The notes beneath the pieces were generated by a model. The model saw nothing but the letters and a program-made list of their open reading frames with translations, searched no databases and was not told the DNA's origin. Of a DNA stretch of 64,000 nt, positions 15,265 to 23,721 are shown in pieces (the stretch's first letter is position 1; every line of letters begins with the position of its first letter). Origin of the DNA: Myxococcota bacterium (GTDB taxonomy: Bacteria; Myxococcota_A; UBA9160; UBA6930); the NCBI GenBank assembly GCA_028285625.1, contig JANQOX010000003.1, forward strand, positions 62,001 to 126,000, written 5' to 3'. The translations under genes were made by a program, and so were the position numbers.

Positions 15265-16857
15265 ATGGCTGCCCGAGTCCGATTCGCCGCCCTGGTCTGC
15301 TGCGCGTTCGCGTCGTGGGCTGCGACGGCCGACGCCCGCGTCGTGCTGGTCGGCATCGACGGGGCCACCTGGAACGTGATCGACCCCATGATGCGCGCCG
15401 GCGAGCTGCCGAACCTGGCTGCACTCGCCGAGCGTGGCGTGCACGCCGACCTCGCAACCGTCGAGCCGGTGACGTCGCCGGTGGTCTGGACGTCGATCGC
15501 CACGGGGCGCTCCCCGGACGTCCACGGCGTCACCGACTTCATGAAGGACTCGCTGGACGTGGGCGCACCCACCATGTTCGAACGGCTGGCGGCCCAGGGC
15601 ACCCGCGTCGGCGTGTACGACTGGCTCGTGGCCTGGCCGCCCCAACGACTGCCGCAGGGGTTCGTCGTACCGGGGTGGATGCGGCGCGACGACGCCACCG
15701 AGCCCACGGACGCGCTCGCGCGTGGGGGCCCGGGCTACCGCTACCGCCTGCGCGGGGTCAACGGCCGGGCGACCTACGCCGCGAACGTACGGCGCGAGAT
15801 CGCCGAGAAGCCGGACCAGTGGCTGGCGCTCTTCGAGGCCTTCGACGTGGAGGCGGGCGCCCTCACCTTCTACGCCGTCGACGCCACTTCGCACCGATTC
15901 TGGCACGACGCCTATCCCGAGCAGTTCGAGGAAGGCGTGGTGCCGGCCCCCGAGGATGCGTACCGCACGCTGCTGCCGGAGGTGATGCAGGGCATCGATC
16001 GCGGCGTCGGCCGCATCGCCGCGTCGCTCGGGCCCCACGACACGCTGCTCCTCGCCAGCGACCATGGCTTCGAAGCGGGCGACGAAATGCGGCGCGTCTG
16101 GTCGTTCCACACCGAGGCCGCGCTGGCCCGCTCGGGGCTCGTGTCAGGACGCGACGCCTTCGTGATGGAGAGCCAGTTCGGATACCCCTTCATCCGGGTG
16201 CGTGCCGGCGACTTCGAAGCACGAGACGCCCTGCTCGACCGGCTCGTCGCCTTCTACGAATCGGCCGAGACCCTCTCCGGCGAGTCACTCTTCACCGTCG
16301 AGGTGATCGACATCGCCGAACGGCCCGAGGGCCGCGAGCGCGCGTGGCTCGTGCAGCTTCGGCAGTGGGCCGTGGGCATGCTGCTGCGCCACTTCTTCTC
16401 CGTGAACCTCTCGGACGAAGACGCCCACGCCTACGTGTTGGTGCGCTCCCACGACGAGCCGATCGAGGCCGCCTGGCCCGACGGCCGGGTCCGCGTGGCG
16501 GGCAACGAGCTGCCGCTGCGCGACCTGCTCTCGGGCGACGGGTTCAGCGGCCAGCACCACCCGACGGCCATCTTCCTGGCGGCGGGGGGACCGATCCGCC
16601 GGTTGCCGGATCGGCAGCAGCTCTCGGTCCTCGACGTGGCGCCGCTCTACCTCTGGCTCGCCGGCTCGGCGATCCCGGACGACCTCGAGGGCACGCTTCC
16701 CAGGGCGTTCCTCGACCCGGCCGCGCTCGCCGCGCGACCCCCGAAGGTCGTCGATGCGGGCGACCTGCCACGCCTCGATCCGCCGGCGGCACGCCATCCC
16801 GTCGGGGGCGATGCGGCGCTCGTCGAGCGGCTGCGATCGATGGGCTACGTCGAGTGA
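15265..16857 (+). CDS. Secreted AlkP-superfamily phosphohydrolase (COG3379-like)
   Basis: 530 residues with a signal peptide (ALVCCAFASWAATADA). Motifs: VVLVGIDGATWNVIDPM (Asp), VTSPVVWTSIATGRSPDVHG (nucleophile region), YAVDATSHRFWHDAYP (Asp/His), LLLASDHGFEAG (Asp-His) and GQHHPTAIFLAAGG (His). These are features of the predicted AlkP-superfamily phosphohydrolases/phosphomutases. It differs clearly from the NPP-like gene divergent to it. The substrate may be a nucleotide, sugar phosphate or lipid head group; nothing in the sequence decides. Confidence 0.88.
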   Translation: MAARVRFAALVCCAFASWAATADARVVLVGIDGATWNVIDPMMRAGELPNLAALAERGVHADLATVEPVTSPVVWTSIATGRSPDVHGVTDFMKDSLDVGAPTMFERLAAQGTRVGVYDWLVAWPPQRLPQGFVVPGWMRRDDATEPTDALARGGPGYRYRLRGVNGRATYAANVRREIAEKPDQWLALFEAFDVEAGALTFYAVDATSHRFWHDAYPEQFEEGVVPAPEDAYRTLLPEVMQGIDRGVGRIAASLGPHDTLLLASDHGFEAGDEMRRVWSFHTEAALARSGLVSGRDAFVMESQFGYPFIRVRAGDFEARDALLDRLVAFYESAETLSGESLFTVEVIDIAERPEGRERAWLVQLRQWAVGMLLRHFFSVNLSDEDAHAYVLVRSHDEPIEAAWPDGRVRVAGNELPLRDLLSGDGFSGQHHPTAIFLAAGGPIRRLPDRQQLSVLDVAPLYLWLAGSAIPDDLEGTLPRAFLDPAALAARPPKVVDAGDLPRLDPPAARHPVGGDAALVERLRSMGYVE

Positions 16858-16863
16858 GCGGCC

Positions 16864-17283
16864 CTAGGCCACCTCGGCGTGGCCCGCCGCACGCAGTGCG
16901 GCGCGGATCTTCTCGGCCGCATCGTCCATCATCTCGTCCGACGGGTTGGCGTCGGCCCGTGCGAAGTTCATGTCCTGCAGGCCCCAGATCGGCACCAGGT
17001 GCAGGTGCACGTGGGGAACCTCGAGTCCCGCGATCATCAGCCCCACCTTCTCGGGCTGCCAGACCTGCTGGATCGCACCACCGACCTTGTGCGCCACGTC
17101 GGTCAGGTGCGCCACCAGGTCGGGCTCGAGGTCGAGCCAGTGATCGACCTCTTCGATGGGCACCACCAGCGTGTGGCCCGGTTTGAGCGGGGCGATGGTC
17201 AAGAAGGCCACGGCGCGCTCGTCGCGCCACACGAAGCGGCCCGGCAGTTCGCCCGCGATGATCCGCGTGAAGATGGACGGCAC
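16864..17283 (-). CDS. HIT-family nucleotide hydrolase/transferase
   Basis: 139 residues from a GTG at 17283, two bases after the amidohydrolase stop. N-terminal FTRIIAGELPGRFVW and FLTIAPLKPGHTLVVP are typical of HINT-branch proteins. The histidine triad PHVHLHLVP is intact. It likely hydrolyses adenosine 5'-monophosphoramidate-type substrates. It is co-transcribed with the upstream amidohydrolase. Confidence 0.93.
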   Translation of the reverse strand: MPSIFTRIIAGELPGRFVWRDERAVAFLTIAPLKPGHTLVVPIEEVDHWLDLEPDLVAHLTDVAHKVGGAIQQVWQPEKVGLMIAGLEVPHVHLHLVPIWGLQDMNFARADANPSDEMMDDAAEKIRAALRAAGHAEVA

Positions 17284-17285
17284 GT

Positions 17286-18530
17286 CTACTCCTCGGTTCG
17301 GTCCACGAAGATCTCGCCACCACGCGTGACGAGCGCCAGGTGCTTGCCCTGGTCCATGAGGCACGAGAGGTCGTCGAGGGGGTTGCCGTCCACGAGCAGC
17401 AGGTCGGCATGGGCGCCGGGCGCGATCACGCCGAGCTCTCCCTCGCACTGCAGGATGCGGGCGTTGACGAGGGTCGCCGACCGCAGCACCTCGAGCGGGC
17501 TCAGCACCTCGGCGCGAATCCGCAGCTCTTCGCTCTGACGGTCGTGGGTCTCGCCGAGCAGGTCGGTGCCGTAGCCCATGGGCACCCCGGCATCGCGGGC
17601 GATCTCGAGCGAGCGCAGACCGCCGTCGAGCACGTCCTTGACCTTCGCCTGGCTCGCGGCCGGAAACCCGAGGGCGCGGCCGAGCTCGTCGATGGCGAAG
17701 TAGGTCACCAGCGTCGGCACCAGGAAGGCAGAGCATTCCACCATGCGCGCCGCGGTCTCGGCATCGAGCCAGTTGCCGTGCTCGATGGTGCGCACGCCGG
17801 CGTCCACGGCGCGCAGGATCGCCTCGGGCGTGTAGGCGTGGGCCATCACGTAGGTGCGCCAGCCGGCCGCCTCTTCGACGGCGGCGCGCATCTCGCCGGG
17901 GGAGTACTGGAGGTTCCAGATGGGGTCGGTGGGCGAAGCGACCCCGCCCGACGCCATGATCTTGATCTGGTTCGCGCCCCGGCGCAGTTCTTCGCGCGCG
18001 GCCTTGCGCACGGCGTCGACCCCATCGGCCACGTGCGAGAAGCCCGACGTGTGCACGCGACAGGCGCAGAGCGGCACCTCTTCTTCGCCGCGGCTGCGCA
18101 GGTCGCCGTGGCCCCCGGTCTGCGAGAGCACGCGCCCGGCGATGAACATGCGCGGCCCGGCGATGAACCCTCGGTTCACCGCTTCGGCCAGCCCCCAGTC
18201 GGCGCCGCCTGCGTCGCGCACCGTGGTGAAGCCGCGGCGCAGCATCCCCTCGAGGATGCGTCCGGCCTCGTGCGCCACCAGCGTGACGGGCTTGCTCGCC
18301 ATGCCGCCGAGATTCATCGACGTGATCACGGCATGGACGTGCGCGTCGATCAGGCCCGGCATCAGCACCCGGCCACGCGCGTCGATGTGGCGGAGGCCCT
18401 CGTGGCGCAGCGCGCCCTCGGCCACCTCGACGATGCGGTCGTCCTCCACCCGCACGCTGGTGTCGGGGCGCAGCTCGCCTCGCTCGAGATCGAGCAGCTT
18501 CGCGCCGGTGACCACGAACCCGGAAGCCAT
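17286..18530 (-). CDS. Metal-dependent amidohydrolase (prolidase-like subgroup)
   Basis: 414 residues. Amidohydrolase TIM-barrel ligands are present: PGLIDAHVHA (HxH), NQIKIMASGGV (Lys expected to be carbamylated), YVMAHAY (His), TIEHGN (His) and GYGTDLLG (Asp). The N- and C-terminal strands (VVTGAKLLDLERGELRP, HADLLLVDGNPLDDL) form the usual beta-sandwich. This subgroup includes Xaa-Pro/Xaa-Arg dipeptidases and organophosphate-acting enzymes; the true substrate is unknown. TATGGA lies six bases before the ATG, so the start is probably leaderless. It diverges from the SCP-x thiolase across 131 bp. Confidence 0.92.
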   Translation of the reverse strand: MASGFVVTGAKLLDLERGELRPDTSVRVEDDRIVEVAEGALRHEGLRHIDARGRVLMPGLIDAHVHAVITSMNLGGMASKPVTLVAHEAGRILEGMLRRGFTTVRDAGGADWGLAEAVNRGFIAGPRMFIAGRVLSQTGGHGDLRSRGEEEVPLCACRVHTSGFSHVADGVDAVRKAAREELRRGANQIKIMASGGVASPTDPIWNLQYSPGEMRAAVEEAAGWRTYVMAHAYTPEAILRAVDAGVRTIEHGNWLDAETAARMVECSAFLVPTLVTYFAIDELGRALGFPAASQAKVKDVLDGGLRSLEIARDAGVPMGYGTDLLGETHDRQSEELRIRAEVLSPLEVLRSATLVNARILQCEGELGVIAPGAHADLLLVDGNPLDDLSCLMDQGKHLALVTRGGEIFVDRTEE

Positions 18531-18536
18531 GCCCGA

Positions 18537-18542
18537 TCCATA
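18537..18542 (-). promoter_or_regulatory. Putative extended -10 box (TGgTATGGA), leaderless start
   Basis: TATGGA preceded by TGG on the minus strand, six bases before the ATG at 18530. The spacing places transcription start at the ATG, and no ribosome site lies between. Confidence 0.45.
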
Positions 18543-18620
18543 CCACGCCCCAACCCACGCCCCAACGGCCCAGGGCCGGCCCGAACACCGCCCCGGGTCG
18601 CCGGGGCGCGGGCCGCCCGC

Positions 18621-18626
18621 TAGATT
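18621..18626 (+). promoter_or_regulatory. Putative -10 box TAGATT for the SCP-x thiolase
   Basis: GCTAGATT fits the window's GCTAnnnT pattern. It overlaps the left arm of the palindrome 18625-18640, so a repressor bound there would cover the -10 and the start of transcription. Confidence 0.45.
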
Positions 18627-18640
18627 GACTCGCCAGTCAA
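18625..18640. promoter_or_regulatory. Palindromic operator TTGACT-CGCC-AGTCAA
   Basis: Perfect 6-bp inverted repeat with a 4-bp spacer between the divergent amidohydrolase and SCP-x thiolase genes, 22 bases before the thiolase ATG. The shape is that of a TetR-family operator, common on lipid-degradation promoters. No regulator gene is adjacent, so the repressor would act in trans. Confidence 0.6.
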
Positions 18641-18661
18641 CCCTCCGAGGAGAGCAGAGCG

Positions 18662-19858
18662 ATGGGTCGCAAGGTGTTCGTGGTCGGCGTCGGCATGACC
18701 AAGTTCGAGAAGCCCGGCAGCAAGGATTGGGACTACCCCGACATGGGCCGCGAGGCGGGCGAGAAGGCCCTGGCCGACGCAGGCATCTCCATCGAGGACG
18801 TGGACCAGGCCGCGGTCGGCTACTGCAACGGCGACTCCACGGCGGGCCAGCGCGCCTTCTACGAGCTCGGCCACCCGGGCATCCCCGTCTACAACGTGAA
18901 CAACAACTGCTCCACGGGGTCGACGGCGCTCTTCATGGCCAAGCAGTTCGTCGAGGGCGGGCTCGCCGAGTGCGCCATGGCGCTCGGCTTCGAGAAGATG
19001 GAGAAGGGCTCGCTCGGCGTGAAGTACACCGACCGCACCCTGCCCCTCGACAAGCACTTCAAGGTGATGATCGAGGCACGTGGCTTCGAGGCCAAGGCGC
19101 CCGGCGCCCCGCAGATGTTCGGCAACGCCGGCATCGAGCACATGGAGCGCTACGGCACCACCGCCGAACAGTTCGCCAAGATCGGCTGGAAGAACCACAA
19201 GCACTCGGTGAACAACCCGTACTCGCAGTTCCGCGACGAGTACACGCTCGAGCAGATCCTCGACGCGCCGACGGTGTTCGGCCCGCTCACCAAGCTGCAG
19301 TGCTGCCCGACTTCGGACGGCGGCGGCGCGGCGATCCTGGCCAGCGAGGACTTCGTGCGCAAGCACGGCCTCGAGGCCAAGGCGGTCGAGGTGCTGGGTC
19401 AGGCGATGACCACCGACTATCCGAGCTCGTTCGAGAAGAGCATGATCAAGATGGTCGGCTCGGACATGTCGAAGAACGCCGCGCAGAAGGTCTACGAGCA
19501 GTCGGGCGTCGGGCCCGAGCAGGTGGACGTGGTCGAGCTGCACGACTGCTTCAGCTGCAACGAGCTGATCACCTACGAGGCGCTCGGCCTCTGCCCCGAG
19601 GGCAAGGGCGGCGAGTTCGTCGACTCGGGCGCCCAGACCTACGGCGGCCAGGTGGTGGTGAATCCGTCGGGCGGCCTCATCAGCAAGGGCCACCCGCTGG
19701 GCGCCACGGGCCTGGCCCAGTGCGCCGAGCTCAACTGGCAGCTCCGCGGCGAAGCCGACGCCCGTCAGGTCGAGGGCGCCGAGATCGCGCTCCAGCACAA
19801 CCTGGGGCTCGGCGGCGCGGCCGTGGTCACCATGTACCGCAAGGCCGACCTCGCCTAG
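18662..19858 (+). CDS. SCP-x type thiolase / lipid-transfer protein
   Basis: 398 residues with a strong GGAGAG ribosome site. Thiolase-fold marks: N-terminal [12 protein letters not shown], nucleophile Cys in [32 protein letters not shown], and the active-site loop [18 protein letters not shown]. The lack of the standard C-terminal Cys-Gly-Gly motif and the HDCFS box place it with SCP-x thiolases and actinobacterial sterol side-chain lipid-transfer proteins. It would carry out thiolytic or aldol-type cleavage of branched acyl-CoA. Expression is probably controlled through the palindrome at 18625-18640 and ended by the hairpin at 19884. Confidence 0.93.
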   Translation: MGRKVFVVGVGMTKFEKPGSKDWDYPDMGREAGEKALADAGISIEDVDQAAVGYCNGDSTAGQRAFYELGHPGIPVYNVNNNCSTGSTALFMAKQFVEGGLAECAMALGFEKMEKGSLGVKYTDRTLPLDKHFKVMIEARGFEAKAPGAPQMFGNAGIEHMERYGTTAEQFAKIGWKNHKHSVNNPYSQFRDEYTLEQILDAPTVFGPLTKLQCCPTSDGGGAAILASEDFVRKHGLEAKAVEVLGQAMTTDYPSSFEKSMIKMVGSDMSKNAAQKVYEQSGVGPEQVDVVELHDCFSCNELITYEALGLCPEGKGGEFVDSGAQTYGGQVVVNPSGGLISKGHPLGATGLAQCAELNWQLRGEADARQVEGAEIALQHNLGLGGAAVVTMYRKADLA

Positions 19859-19883
19859 AACCGGCCCGCGACACCCATCCGAG

Positions 19884-19909
19884 CGGCCCGGGGAGCGATC
19901 CCCGGGCCG
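19884..19909 (+). terminator. Hairpin terminator after the SCP-x thiolase
   Basis: Perfect 10-bp GC stem (CGGCCCGGGG / CCCCGGGCCG) with a six-base loop, followed by TTCCCGTTTCT. It lies 26 bases after the thiolase stop. The U-tract is broken by C, so termination may be partial. Confidence 0.6.
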
Positions 19910-20008
19910 TTCCCGTTTCTGGGACACGGGCGCATGGACCGCACGCGATGGGGCGGAACTCGGAGCCGATGGCGACGGTCGATGGGGTGCATTCCGACCC
20001 GGGCGCGG

Positions 20009-20014
20009 TAGATT
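20009..20014 (+). promoter_or_regulatory. Putative -10 box TAGATT, leaderless start
   Basis: TAGATT followed by six bases (GCGGCC) and then the ATG at 20021. Transcription would start at the ATG; no ribosome site is possible. Confidence 0.5.
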
Positions 20015-20020
20015 GCGGCC

Positions 20021-20590
20021 ATGCCCTTCCTAGAGCGAACCCCTGATGGTGGACTGAACGAAGAGCATCGCTCGATGCTCATCGTGGCGGTGGTCGGTGG
20101 CCTGGCCGTTCTCGCGAGCTACGTGTGGGGCTTCGCCGCCCACGGCGACCAGATGTCCGCCATGTGGGGCGGGGTACCGGGCTGGCTGCGACCCGTCTAC
20201 ACGGCCTGGATGTTCGTGGCCGCGGCGGGCTGGCTCGCCATGCTCTACCACTTGTTCTCGCTGGACCCCGAGATGGTGCGGGTGGAGAGCGACGTCGCCT
20301 TCCGGGTCTGCACGGGCCTGTTCGTCTTCGTGCTCGTCCCGTCGGCGCTGTGGCTGCCGCTCACCAAGGCGATGCTCGATGCGCCGAGCGAGGGCCTGTG
20401 GCTCGCGATCCGCCTGTGCTTGTGGACGGTGGCGCTCGCATCGCTCTCGGTGCTGTTCATGGTGTGGGTGATGCGGCCGCGCAAGCCCGAAGGCCGCCGT
20501 CGGCTGGCCGTCTACGGCATGATCGCCTTCTGCATCCAGACGGTGCTGCTCGACGCCATCCTCTGGCCGATCTTCTTCGACGCGCCGTAG
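20021..20590 (+). CDS. Four-helix membrane protein of unknown function
   Basis: 189 residues with four predicted membrane spans (LIVAVVGGLAVLASYVWGF, TAWMFVAAAGWLAMLYH, VCTGLFVFVLVPSALWLPL, LWTVALASLSVLFMVWVM) and a short fifth hydrophobic stretch near the C-terminus (IAFCIQTVLLDAILWPIFF). No family recognised and no conserved charged motif in the membrane. The start is chosen at the first ATG, which sits six bases behind a TAGATT hexamer. Confidence 0.72.
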   Translation: MPFLERTPDGGLNEEHRSMLIVAVVGGLAVLASYVWGFAAHGDQMSAMWGGVPGWLRPVYTAWMFVAAAGWLAMLYHLFSLDPEMVRVESDVAFRVCTGLFVFVLVPSALWLPLTKAMLDAPSEGLWLAIRLCLWTVALASLSVLFMVWVMRPRKPEGRRRLAVYGMIAFCIQTVLLDAILWPIFFDAP

Positions 20591-20770
20591 CCGGAGGCCG
20601 CAACCCCCGGACTGCAGCTGCAGCCCCAGGCGTCGCGGGTTCACTGCATCTGGGGGACGGCGAGGGCCCGAGACGCGCGCTCCGGCCGTCTCACGGCCGG
20701 GGCCGGCTGGCACGCCTCCTGCACTGCAATCGGCCAGGAGGGCGACGCCCGCGCCCCAGGAGGAGATGCC

Positions 20771-21982
20771 ATGCCGGATCTGACCGACCTGTTCACGCCC
20801 GAGTTCCACCGCAATCCCTACGAGATCTACCGCGCGTTTCGCGAGCAGGGCGCGCTGCTCGATCTCGGCGTCGGCAGCTACGTCGCCACCAGCCACGAGC
20901 TGGTGCGCGAGGCGTTTCGCCGCCCCGACCTGCGGGCGGGCATGGGCCCCGACTACCTGGCCAGCGGCGGCGGTGACGACCGCTGGGCCGAGCGCTCGCC
21001 GTCGACCTGGCGGTTCGCCACCCAGGCCATGCTGTTCCGCAACGGGGCGGACCACACCCGCCTGCGCAAGCTCGTGAGCAAGGCCTTCACACCGCGCCGG
21101 GTGCTCGGGCTGCGCGACCGGGTCGAGCGCCTGGTGGACGAGCTGCTCGACGGGCTGGTCGAGCGCGGCGAGATGGACCTGGTCCAGGACTTCGCGTACC
21201 CGCTCCCGCTGGTCGTGATCGCCGAGCTGCTCGGCATCCCTTCGGAGGACCGCGAGCAGCTGAAGCGCTGGTCCCAGCCGCTCACGATGATCCTCGACGG
21301 CATGACCCGCGAGCACGCCCTCGAGGAGGCGGAGGTCGCGGCCCGTCAGCTCGATGCGTACCTGCTCGACCAGTTCGAGGCCCATCGCCAGAACCCGGGC
21401 GACGGGCTCATCGACGGGCTGCTCGCCGCGCACGATGAGGGCGACCGGCTCTCGGACGACGAGCTGGCCGCCACCTGCACGCTCATCCTGGTGGCGGGTC
21501 ACGAGACCACCACCAACCTGCTCGGCAACGGTGTGCTCGCCCTGATGCAGCAACGCGAAGCCTGGCTCCAGCTGCGGGCCGAGCCGGATCTGGTTCCCTC
21601 GGCCGTCGAAGAGCTGCTGCGCTTCGATTCGCCGGTGCAGTTCACGGCGCGCCGCACCATCGGCGAGCTCGAGTTCGGCGGCGAGACGATCGCAGACGAT
21701 CAGGAGATCGTGCTGGTGCTCGGCGCCGCCAATCGCGACCCGGCGCGCTTCGACGAGCCGGATCGTCTGATCCTCGACCGCGGCGACAACGACCACGTGG
21801 CCTTCGGACTCGGTCAGCACTTCTGCCTGGGGGCGAGCCTGGCCCGCACCGAGGCGCAGGCGGCCTTTGCCGGCCTCGCGCGCCGGCTACCGGGGCTCGA
21901 GCTCGCGGCCGACCCCGAGACGCTCGGCTACCGGCCGGGCTTTGCGATCCGCGCGCTGGAGAAGCTTCCGGTTCGCTGGTGA
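20771..21982 (+). CDS. Cytochrome P450 monooxygenase
   Basis: 403 residues, soluble, with AGGAGGAG just before the ATG. I-helix LVAGHETTTNLLG (A/G-G-x-E-T-T), K-helix AVEELLRFDSPVQ (ExxR), and haem loop FGLGQHFCLGASLAR (Cys ligand). Length and motifs are those of class I bacterial P450s needing a ferredoxin and reductase; none is encoded nearby. Lipid, fatty-acid or steroid hydroxylation is plausible from the acyl-CoA neighbours. The 180-bp gap before it (20591-20770) holds nothing else I can support. Confidence 0.96.
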   Translation: MPDLTDLFTPEFHRNPYEIYRAFREQGALLDLGVGSYVATSHELVREAFRRPDLRAGMGPDYLASGGGDDRWAERSPSTWRFATQAMLFRNGADHTRLRKLVSKAFTPRRVLGLRDRVERLVDELLDGLVERGEMDLVQDFAYPLPLVVIAELLGIPSEDREQLKRWSQPLTMILDGMTREHALEEAEVAARQLDAYLLDQFEAHRQNPGDGLIDGLLAAHDEGDRLSDDELAATCTLILVAGHETTTNLLGNGVLALMQQREAWLQLRAEPDLVPSAVEELLRFDSPVQFTARRTIGELEFGGETIADDQEIVLVLGAANRDPARFDEPDRLILDRGDNDHVAFGLGQHFCLGASLARTEAQAAFAGLARRLPGLELAADPETLGYRPGFAIRALEKLPVRW

Positions 21983-22035
21983 GGCCGTGAAGACCCCGCG
22001 TCGGTGAACGCGACCCCCGCGCGGGTGTACGTGCC

Positions 22036-22061
22036 CCCCTTGCGGCCTCGCCCGCAAGGGG
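22036..22061 (+). terminator. GC hairpin after the P450 gene
   Basis: Perfect 10-bp stem (CCCCTTGCGG / CCGCAAGGGG) with a six-base loop, 53 bases after the P450 stop. No U-tract follows, so it may be a fold that supports Rho-type termination rather than an intrinsic terminator. Confidence 0.4.
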
Positions 22062-22070
22062 CGCGCGCCA

Positions 22071-22076
22071 TACCCT
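22071..22076 (+). promoter_or_regulatory. Putative -10 box TACCCT before the EamA transporter
   Basis: TACCCT ends nine bases before the ATG at 22086, allowing a leader of at most about three bases. Confidence 0.35.
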
Positions 22077-22085
22077 ACGCCCGCC

Positions 22086-22958
22086 ATGGTGTCGTCGGCG
22101 TTGATCGTGGGGTTCTTGCTGGCCGTCGCCTCCGGCGCGGGGTGGACCGGTCTCGACGCGATCCGCAAACGGCTGGCCGGCAACCTCTCCCCGCTCGCCA
22201 TCCTTCTGGGCCTGGTGCTGGCGCAGATCCCGGTACACACCGCGCTGCTCTTGGGTTCGGGACTGCCCGAGGTGGCCCCGCCGTTCTGGCTCTGGATGGG
22301 CGCCGCCGCCGCGATCGCCATCGCCGCGAACGTGATGCTCACCGTGGCGGTGCGCAGCTCGCCACTGGGGCTGGTGGTTCCCTTCTTGAGCTTCACGCCG
22401 GTGGCGACCCTGCTCACCGCCTGGCTGCTGCTGGGCCAACGGCCCGGCGCATCCGGCGCCGCAGGCGTGGTGCTCGTGGTCTTCGGAGCGCTCAGCCTCG
22501 ACGCGAGCCCGCGCGAGCTGCTGGGCGACCCGCTTCGCAGCCTGCGCGAGCCGGGCACCCGCCTGGCGCTGGCGGTGGCCCTGCTCTTTGCGCTCGCCAA
22601 CGCCATCGATCGCCAGGCCGTGCTGCACGCGAGCGAGCCGTTCTACGCCCTCGCGGTTGCCAGCACCATGGCGATCGTGCTGCTCGGCGTGGGCCGCGTG
22701 CGCCGCGAACTGCTCGCGGCACGCAGCAGCTGGTCCACCCTGGCGGCCGCCGGCGTCGTCATGGCTGCGGCGCTGCTCCTGCACCTGTTCGCCTACCGCT
22801 ACCTGCTGGTCGCCTATGTCGATGCCGTCAAGCGCGCGGCGGCCAACGTCTTTGCCATCGGCTTCGGGCGCGCCTTCTTCGGCGAGGCGCACGTGACGCG
22901 ACGCCTGGTCGGCGCGCTGGTGATGAGCGCGGGCGTGGCCCTGATCCTGCTCGGCTAG
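22086..22958 (+). CDS. EamA/DMT-family permease
   Basis: 290 residues with ten hydrophobic segments in two five-helix halves. The usual PFLSFTPVATLLTAWLLLGQRPG and, late in the protein, MSAGVALILLG are recognisable. Members export amino acids or small metabolites; the substrate is unknown. Its last bases overlap the stop of the convergent HAD gene (22955-22958). Confidence 0.82.
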   Translation: MVSSALIVGFLLAVASGAGWTGLDAIRKRLAGNLSPLAILLGLVLAQIPVHTALLLGSGLPEVAPPFWLWMGAAAAIAIAANVMLTVAVRSSPLGLVVPFLSFTPVATLLTAWLLLGQRPGASGAAGVVLVVFGALSLDASPRELLGDPLRSLREPGTRLALAVALLFALANAIDRQAVLHASEPFYALAVASTMAIVLLGVGRVRRELLAARSSWSTLAAAGVVMAAALLLHLFAYRYLLVAYVDAVKRAAANVFAIGFGRAFFGEAHVTRRLVGALVMSAGVALILLG

Positions 22959-23590
22959 GCCGAGCGTCGCGCCGGCAGCAACGGGATCAGCTCGGGCAAC
23001 GCCTCGATACGGAAGTCCCCGTCGATCCCGAGGCCGACGAAGGCCGTCCCCGCCGCGCGCGCGGCATCGCGATCGAAGCGCGAGTCGCCTACGACGACGG
23101 CCTCGGCCTCGCGGAACCCCAGCTTCTCGCATGCATGGTGCACCATGTCGGGGGCGGGCTTCGCCTCCGGCACGTCGGTGCCACCGACCACGAGATCCGG
23201 AGTCGCACCGGCCCGCGCCACGACGTCGCGTGCCAGCGGGTTCGGCGTGTTGGTGATCACCGCCGAGGCCAACCCGCGCTCCACCAGAGCGGCGAACACG
23301 TCACCCACGCCCGACGCGACGGTGAGGTGCTCCAGGTGATCCCCGAAGTGCGCATCGTAGTGGGCGGAGAGCTCCTCCACGGTGTGGCCCGGATAGAAGC
23401 GCTCGCGATCCGCCTCGACACCCTGCCCCCAGGCCTCGTGAAAGCGATCCTTGGAGATCGAGGGGTAGCCGAGGTCCTTGGCCGTCGCGTTCATCAGGTG
23501 GAACCAGACCTGGTAGCTGTCCACCAGGACGCCATCGAGATCGAACAGCACCGCGCCAACGGTCGACGCGATCGATTCCCCGTTCGCCAT
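22955..23590 (-). CDS. HAD-superfamily phosphatase (phosphoglycolate-phosphatase-like)
   Basis: 211 residues. Motif I FDLDGVLVDSYQVW, motif II AVITNTPN, and motif IV VVVGDSRFDRDAARAAG. The small helical cap between motifs I and II is typical of PGP/beta-phosphoglucomutase-like enzymes. KPAPDMVHHACEKLG supplies the motif III Lys. The substrate is unknown. Confidence 0.9.
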   Translation of the reverse strand: MANGESIASTVGAVLFDLDGVLVDSYQVWFHLMNATAKDLGYPSISKDRFHEAWGQGVEADRERFYPGHTVEELSAHYDAHFGDHLEHLTVASGVGDVFAALVERGLASAVITNTPNPLARDVVARAGATPDLVVGGTDVPEAKPAPDMVHHACEKLGFREAEAVVVGDSRFDRDAARAAGTAFVGLGIDGDFRIEALPELIPLLPARRSA

Positions 23591-23697
23591 GCAGACTCCC
23601 TCGGGCCAGGGGCGGCCAGGCCCGGATGCTGGGGGACCCGGAGGCGTCGCGCCATGGGGCCTGCGGGGGCACTGGCGCGGACCTGTCGCACCGGGGC

Positions 23698-23703
23698 TAG
23701 ACT
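23698..23703 (+). promoter_or_regulatory. Putative -10 box GCTAGACT before the MFS symporter
   Basis: TAGACT 18 bases before the ATG at 23722, with GGAGG between. This gives a ~12-nt leader and shows the same GCTAnnCT form as other starts in the window. Confidence 0.45.
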
Positions 23704-23721
23704 GCGCGGTCCGGAGGCACG

